From the NCBI GenBank assembly GCA_015039465.1, contig MU129987.1:280083-305754 (forward strand): 25,672 nt of DNA. Reading direction: 5' to 3'. Shown in pieces: positions 19,281 through 25,672 of the stretch. Position 1 is the first letter of the stretch. Every line of letters starts with the position of its first letter. The position numbers were made by a program, and so were the translations under genes. The notes below the pieces were generated by a model. The model did no database searches. It saw only the letters and a list, made by a program, of their open reading frames with translations, and was not told the origin of the DNA. Origin of the DNA: Phlegmacium glaucopus (taxonomy: Eukaryota; Basidiomycota; Agaricomycetes; Agaricales; Cortinariaceae).

Positions 19281-22279
19281 TTAGGAATATAATTGCATAC
19301 CGTAGTGTTTTCCAGCTTCATCAAGCAATTCTACGTCATGTAAAAAATGGCCATGGTCCTCGACTGTTTCTCTAAACTGGATAACAATGTCATTCCTCCC
19401 TGGCTCAAACGAAAGGTAATCAGATTCAGAAGGACCAGGAATTGGATGGAGGGTTATATCATCAATCGTGAGTGACTCGGATGAGGGGTTAAGTTGAATT
19501 ATGGTTGATCCTAGCGTGACTTCGAGAGGCGCATCTTCTTTGCCGGAATGTTTGAGTCTCAGTACAAGACTTTGGCCAGATATTGGGGCGACGAATGAGA
19601 TTGATATTTTCTGCATCATCCCCAAGTCTAACTGGACCAGAATACATGTCAGAGCCGTCAGCATCCATGAAAATATATGTTGAAAAAGAGTCCAACTCGA
19701 GCCGAATTTCTTTCACGAATGTGATTAAATCATTATCGGGAGATTTTATAAATAGGGGATCATGGTGGATGACAGGTGGGCGTCCAGACCAATCCTGAGA
19801 TATCGAAGTCAGCCATGGTAAATCACAAATTGTAGCCTGAATCCAGTTGACATCGGAATCAGAATAACCGAAAGTGATGTGGATGATGTTTTTGTTTCCT
19901 TCCAGAGCATGCGAGTAGATTTCAAGTGGTGTACTAGTAAAAAGTGTGCTGAGATAGAGCCACTTTGACCGAGAGTACCTGCATTCGAAAAGAGTATCGT
20001 CATCCCAAAATTGATCGAACCGTCCCAATTCAGATCCACGTTTCAAACGGAATGCGGTATCCTCGAGCTCCTTGTCCATTCGTAGACGGATCTCATCTGT
20101 GACCAGAGAAGAATATTTCATCTCTCTCCTCAATTCGGATAGCACTTCTGAATTTGGTTTTTCAACCCCTTCAAAAAACTTGCCGATATATGATGCCCAC
20201 ACTCTCTGAACCATTATTCTTCTATGATCCCAATCATCGTCTTTGTCGAGGTCGGCTAACCTTTTCTCAGCTGCACGCATCTGGGGATTGAGTCTCTTCC
20301 AGCAATTGGCTCCCACTCCCTCGTCAATCTTTCTTTCTCCTCTACTCCATCGTTGCTAATCTGGTCCAGAACATCTTTAAATTTGTTCCAGAAAAGTTGT
20401 TCCCATTCCTTCACTTCGTATACCAGCAACAGCTCCATCAAGTACTGTTCCAAAATCAACAGCTTCTCCATCTCCCACTCTGGGAATTCTATTGCAGGCT
20501 TCTTTTCAACTGCTCGCTTGTTAACCCGATATTCCACTCCTATTTCGCCTTCGAACCTCTCCTTCACCTCTTTGGTCATCATTTCCATTCTCCGTGCAAT
20601 CCACTTGACACGCTTTTCATCCAGCAACCGTCGCTCTCTTTCAATTGACGACTGCATGAAATAATCACATAAAAGCAAAGATTCTTCGTTTTGCTCCTCC
20701 GTTTTCCCCTTCTCAACAGCTGTCTTCCAATTGTCTCCATTTTCTTCCTCCCTTAACCTCTGGAGCGCGCTCATGGTATCCGCCACTTTCATTGTCCAGC
20801 TGTTCTCTATAGTATATGCTTTGCTTACATCAGCAGCTCCTAGTCGATACTGGATGTGCTCTAAGATCGACCGATGATGTTTTCGAAGTGAATCCACATT
20901 ATTGCTATCGCTGGATACTGGGTCAGCTTTAGGATCAATTTCGGCCTGAATTTCCACTTCGAGTAGAAGGTGCCCAACATCAACGAGGGGTGCATCCGAA
21001 TTTGTTGAGTAGAAAGTGTCTATTTCATTGTCTCGGGTGTAAACTCGTGTCGTACGCTCCTTGTGATCGAAAACTGTGATATATAGAATCCGTTCTCCGA
21101 GTTTGTGCTTCTCCGCATTCTCAGGTTCATTGTCCCTATCCTCACGCCTATCTCCCCAAGGACCCCAACCCGCAGGTATGGATGGGCGTTTCCGAGTCAA
21201 AGTATAATAAAGAGAAAGGTCAGGGCTGCCGAATGGCTCAATGAGCCCAGCGAATGATGTGATGATCTTAAGTCTCGCGCTCGGGTGAGAGGCAGCACCT
21301 TGCGTTTTAAGATTTCTTCGTTGTCTTTGTTGCAAGTGGGAAGGGGTTCATGTTCGTCCAGTTCCAAAATAATCTCCAGTGGAGGCGCATCGTCCTTCTT
21401 CGGATTCCAAGCCCAAATACCCAGTCGCATTACAGAAAGCCCAGCTTCCAAGCAGAGCCAACTAATAGGACTGATTTTCGATGTCGAATTCTGAACGACG
21501 CTAAAACATCCAACGTACCCCACAACAGATGCTAGGATACCGATAAGGAGGAGGCATAGCAACAGCCATGTGAGTGCATCCGTTGGGTGTTTCTTCGTGT
21601 CGTGAGGCTTAACGGCCGCCTTGATATCTGTATCAGGCAGCTGGTCTCGTTTGACAAGGTATTGGTCGGAAAGAGTGGTTATTCGTCGTTGTATGAGTAG
21701 CTGAATGAGCGTGGCTGTGATGAAGCCTCCAGTAGCACGCAGAACGGGAAATAACCATCTTGTACTTTTCTGCAGGTTGTTGGCACCCCGATTTAAATAG
21801 ATATATGGAGTGATACTGAAAGCACATAGGAGCGCGGTTGTAGCCACCATTTTGATGTTCCAACCAGTGGACTTGTGGGATACCCCAGTTATTCGGTTTT
21901 TGTCAATGTTCAGTTCCTGGATCAATTCATCCATCCGACTTTCAATGATGTAGCGCCCTTTGTTCCCACCTTTACTAGTGTCAACCATTATCAATGAAAG
22001 GTTCTCTCCCTGTGGCTCGAATCCCATATTCCCAAGTATCTTTGCTCCTTCAATACCCCCGAATGAGAAGCAAGCGACCAACGTCTTGAATCCCGCTCTG
22101 ACCATCCCGAGACTTCCGAAGATAGACATAGGCGTTGCTGCTGCGTAAAGATATCCTCGTGTGAGTGCTGAGCTGACTTGAATCTCGCATTGCTCTGTAC
22201 CGAGCAGTGGTAGAAGCGCGGCGATATCTTGTATTCCGCCTATGAGAGTGGAACTGATTTCTCCACCACTGGATAACAT
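19281..22279 (-). CDS. Large multi-spanning membrane protein, fungal-specific, frame broken in three places
   Basis: Three overlapping minus-strand frames (22279-21197, 21335-20256, 20316-19489, then 19664-19281) read as one protein of roughly 970 aa. The N-terminal third starts MLSSGGEISSTLIGGIQDIA and has hydrophobic spans (MVATTALLCAFSITPYIYL; ALTWLLLCLLLIGILASVVG). The middle is charged and helical (VKERFEGEIGVEYRVNK). The C-terminal part is beta-rich (SISFVAPISGQSLVLRL, SEPSESDYL-like loop, HFLHDVELLDEAGKHYG). Frame changes occur near 21285, 20290 and 19600. The first could be a 32-bp GT-AG intron, which is unusually short. The others look like single-base indels. Similar long membrane proteins of unknown role are, from memory, common in Agaricomycetes. 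Function unknown. The ATG at 22279 is the first of the frame. Confidence 0.55.
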
Positions 22280-24357
22280 GGCAAAGATTTATTGTCGTAG
22301 GGAGTTCTTGATGAAGAATGGCCTAATAGATTGTGAGAACGGTGGCCTCGAGGCAACGTCGAACAATGTACCGAATACGTCTAGAGTACTATCCAAGTTC
22401 ATGAATCATGATGTCAATCTATTATTGTAATGAATGTTATTTTTATCACGATTGAAGCAAGATGGCAGTGAATTATAATAACAACGACTGTGGGAAGTCA
22501 GATTAGTGAGTGGATGAGGGATTCAAAATACACATTCTTTTTTCTGGGACTGAGAACATCAGAACGAAAGAATTCAGAACTGAAACGAATGAATTTTAAA
22601 GAGAGTTTAGTTTTGGAGGTGGGCGTTCTCGTGTATTAAGCGCGCGACGAGGACGATAAACAAATAAAGGACGAAAATAATAAATATATACCTGCTAATA
22701 GTGACTTGGGGGTGCCGGTGGAGAGCTATATGGTTGAACGAAAAACTCCACGAAGGCTCCGGGCCGATGGAGTGCCGGAGGCTAACCCCCAAGGTCAGAC
22801 CAGGTGCCTTAGATACGGCGTTTGTATTTGCGAGAGGGTGGCTGCTAAGTTCTGAAGGTGGTTGGAGGGCAATTTCGTCAAGCGAATACCAGTATCTGTG
22901 AAAGGAATCCGAAGACTATCTGCCCCATGGCTCTGACGACGTCCAGGAATTCCGTGGGGCCGCCAATAGGAAAACAGTTTCCCGTTATACGTGGGTAGCC
23001 AAGCTTGTTGGGTAATGAGTGTGGATGGTGCAGCGACTTCTTTCGTTGATGATGCTAGACGAGATGTGGTATCGTGTTTTAAAAGAGTGTATACACGAAA
23101 ATTCTGAAGGTGATGGAGTCGGAGTGCCTGCGGATGAGGTGGTAGTAGTGTGTTAAGGATAGATGAATTGCGTGACAAGTTAGGGACAGAAAGACCACTG
23201 TCCGCTAAATTATCAGCTGTGATGTTGCGACAGTTTTTATCCCACCCTTTTTGAAATGCCATGAATCCCAAGTGTCATCAAATATGATATCAATCACCCA
23301 TGAGGATGATGCGTCGACCCAGGATTGGATTGATAATTTTATGGGTGGTGCGGCTAGGGAAGATCCTCAGAAAGTAGACAAGTGTTCATGCCACCAATGA
23401 AAATTGTTGATGATGCTTGGGTTTGGGGTCTTGGGAATAAATGGGGATGGTGTAGTAAAAGGATGACGTGAATTGTGATAAGCCAGGTGAACGACTAGTC
23501 TCCTTACACTGTCGAAAGTGCCCCATTCGCATCCGAAAGCTCCAAGCCTGAAGCTTGAAGATCGATCTGGGCATCGGATGAACCATCATTTTGGGTACAT
23601 TTTGTTATCGAGGGTATCATTCAGCTGTTTAAAACGAAGGTGATGAATTTGTTTTGTTTTAAAGTCGTTCTAGGAGAATATTCACGTGTTCTGGAAGAAT
23701 TACTGGGGGGACTGGATTACATGCATAATGACTAGCGATGCGAGTAACCTTAGAAAGAATCTCAGGCCGAGGACAGAATAATACGTACCCAAAGTCTAAT
23801 TGGGGGGCTGAAAAAACTACACGAGTGGCACAAGGCGGTCGAACGAAGGGAGGACTGTGTCCTCGAGATCAGACAGGAGTTATCTTTGGAAAGTCTCTTG
23901 GCCATCTTCTTGAGGTCTGTTCGAAATTGATACCTGAAAAGGATACGAACTGAGAAGCGGAATCCAAGTCATTTACTCCATGAGGGCGTTGGTAAGAAAT
24001 GCTAACCGAGGAGAGTGTTAGCCCTCAGTTAAGTCTTGAGAGAGTCCTTCCATGCTTTGTGGATTAATAGGACGATGTGATTCAGACAAAGGATAAGAAT
24101 TCAAGTTGGAAGGTTTGTTTGTTACATGTTTGTATCAGTTTGTAGGCATGCTGCATGTGCCGCTTGTCCATTCAAACTCTGATGCCACCTCTCTCTCAAG
24201 CTCTCATCTCTGGCTTTGCAATGCTAGATGATGGTTTCTTGGCTTTCGATTGCCACCATCCTCAATTCTCAATTGAGTCCTACGATGTGCTCGTTGAATT
24301 ATAGAATCGGAGCTTGGAGTGGGAAGAGAGCAGCGGTTCTGCAGAGGTTGTTGGGTG
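22280..24357. other. 2.1-kb stretch with no confident gene
   Basis: A 158-codon minus-strand frame (23271-22795) has no recognisable motif. Beside it, a 61-codon frame (22792-22607) carries one hydrophobic span (YIFIIFVLYLFIVLVARLI). They could be pieces of a small membrane protein, but no splice model convinced me. The rest, up to the mirror boundary at about 24358, shows no gene, RNA or repeat I can name. Confidence 0.35.
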
Positions 24358-25672
24358 TCACTAGTTGTTACATGAGGATTTAGTTGTACTACCGTCTACT
24401 AGCCCCTGAACTCTTTATTTATTAACATACCTAGTTTTCAGGAAAGGGTAACTTGTCGTCCAGTTTGAGCCCGGAGTCTTATTGTGGAGTAGCTAAAACT
24501 ACCTGAACCCCCTCTCGGAACCTTGAACTGCCGAAACCTAAACCCAAGGAAGTAGTCGAACTTTCCCAACTCGCTTGCTTGTCAGGGAGTCCTTTAGAGT
24601 TTTCTCTTTTTTAACCGTGGATATTTTATGTAAGAACTGGCCGTAGAAAGAAAAGAAAAGCAAGTAAAATTAACTACGTCGCCTTCCAGACCGTCGTCGA
24701 CCGTAACTGCGCAGTCCGCGCGAACCGCGCTACGAGCGAGTTCGTGCAAAATAACCCCCGACAACCTCAGAAGTAGGAGCTCGAGTTACTATGGCAGGCG
24801 TATCGAAGATTATAGACTTTTTCGTTCTCAATCCCGAAACTGTAGCCGCGTCTGTGCCAGCACTCTTCCCAATGGAGATCTCACTGCCCTTCTCTACTGT
24901 TGTTCAGCTCGTATCTGCAATTTGTCGATGTGAGGAGATAAACGTTCTCGATTTCATGCAAAAAGGGAAACAGCTCTCACCGTTCCCAGCTGACCACTTC
25001 TCTCCGGCACAAGAGATTAACACGGGGGAAGTTCACCTCGTACGGGAGTAACGCACGTGGAGATTGACAGGATAGCTGCGGACATAGGAGCGATTCGGTG
25101 AAGTAAGCAACGTATGGATACGATCTAATTTAGATTCCCGTTCAGTCCTTATAGAATCAGTAGATGCCGATCCACTGTACTGCCGCTACTACGTTCCACT
25201 TCACTCGCGAACTTCAACTCCCATAGCTCTCGTTCTGTTTCCAACAGCTAAACTTAGCTCCTAGATTTTATTTTTACCGTTCGGTTTCAAGTTTTCTCTT
25301 TTGAACTCTTTTGCTTTTGTGTATGCCTGGAGTCTCTCCGTCTGTTTTTTAGATTATAAAGATGCGTTTAATCTTAGGTTATAGGGTTTTATCCGTGTTA
25401 CTTCCACGTACGTTTTAGATTGCTCATAGAAAAAATAAGCACTCGGTAGATTTTGTTTGTCTTTCCAAATCCGTAATCTTAGACTCGTCTTTTTACTTTC
25501 CGTGGTTGATATATGTACGGGCATTTCTTGGGAATATGCTATAGGTCTACGATCTCGTCTTATAGTTTTTTATAAGTATGTTCCTACCGGCCATTGAATG
25601 TGACACGTAGCTTGAAAGTTGCAAAGTTGCGAGTCGAGAGTTGTGACAATTACGTTGGACATTTTCCTGTCC
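24358..25672. other. Mirror-reversed block 4, paralogue of 17430-18490
   Basis: Read from 25672 down to 24358 without complementing, this block aligns with 17430-18490 in order and orientation. The match ends at ATTGTTGATCACT, equal to 18477-18490, and the next bases (24357 leftward) are unrelated, which marks the boundary. Its outermost 200 bases (25460-25672) have no partner in the window. In the given orientation the block holds only artefact frames such as 24791-25051. Confidence 0.9.

Noticed and set aside
23738..23953. A 71-aa plus-strand ORF
   Set aside because: No motif, no splice partners and no supporting context; likely chance.
24791..25051. An 86-aa ORF starting MAGVSKIIDFFVLNPE
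   Set aside because: It lies in mirrored block 4 and has no counterpart in the forward paralogue. It is an artefact of reversal.

Overview
Organism: the window looks like an agaricomycete (basidiomycete) nuclear genome. It carries a NACHT-ankyrin (NLR/STAND) receptor split by many 36-65 bp introns, a PIF/Harbinger DNA transposon, a hAT transposase, and spliced lineage-specific genes. There are no bacterial features.

Main result: four stretches are written BACKWARDS, meaning reversed but not complemented, relative to the rest: about 1-561, 3494-3807, 3833-7609 and 24358-25672. Read right to left without complementing, they give clear biology: a dipeptidyl-peptidase IV exon, a 288-nt perfect copy of part of the NLR gene, the missing C-terminal ankyrin repeats and stop codon of the NLR gene, a hAT transposase, and a diverged paralogue of 17430-18490. 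Read normally on either strand they give only junk ORFs. DNA cannot be mirrored this way by inversion, so this is almost certainly an assembly or processing artefact. A 25-A run (3808-3832) lies exactly between two mirrored blocks, and a 13-nt Illumina-adapter-like string sits at the outer tip of one of them. The simplest model (inference) is a short scaffold of two true contigs (562-3493 and 7610-24357). Their outward extensions were pasted in reversed, and a 25-N gap was rendered as A.

Layout: 1-561 mirrored extension (DPP IV exon, NLR-paralogue intron). 562-3399 intact-looking PIF/Harbinger element with convergent Myb/SANT-like and DDE transposase genes. 3399-3493 forward NLR-paralogue fragment, continued in mirror at 3494-3807. 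3808-3832 A25. 3833-4519 mirrored end of the NLR ankyrin array. 4520-7609 mirrored hAT remnant and AT-rich DNA. 7610-11515 NLR gene (minus). 11516-14557 no confident gene. 14558-16547 spliced secreted/lipid-binding-like orphan gene with frameshifts (plus). 16548-17430 spacer with one orphan mitochondrial-protein exon. 17430-19050 duplicated unit plus unidentified exons. 19281-22279 large membrane-protein gene with frameshifts (minus). 22280-24357 no confident gene. 24358-25672 mirrored paralogue of 17430-18490.

The NLR gene is the biological centrepiece. Its reading frame crosses the mirror junction without loss, giving about 1348 aa: C2-like N-terminus, helical region, NACHT with full Walker A and B motifs, and about 15 very similar ankyrin repeats.
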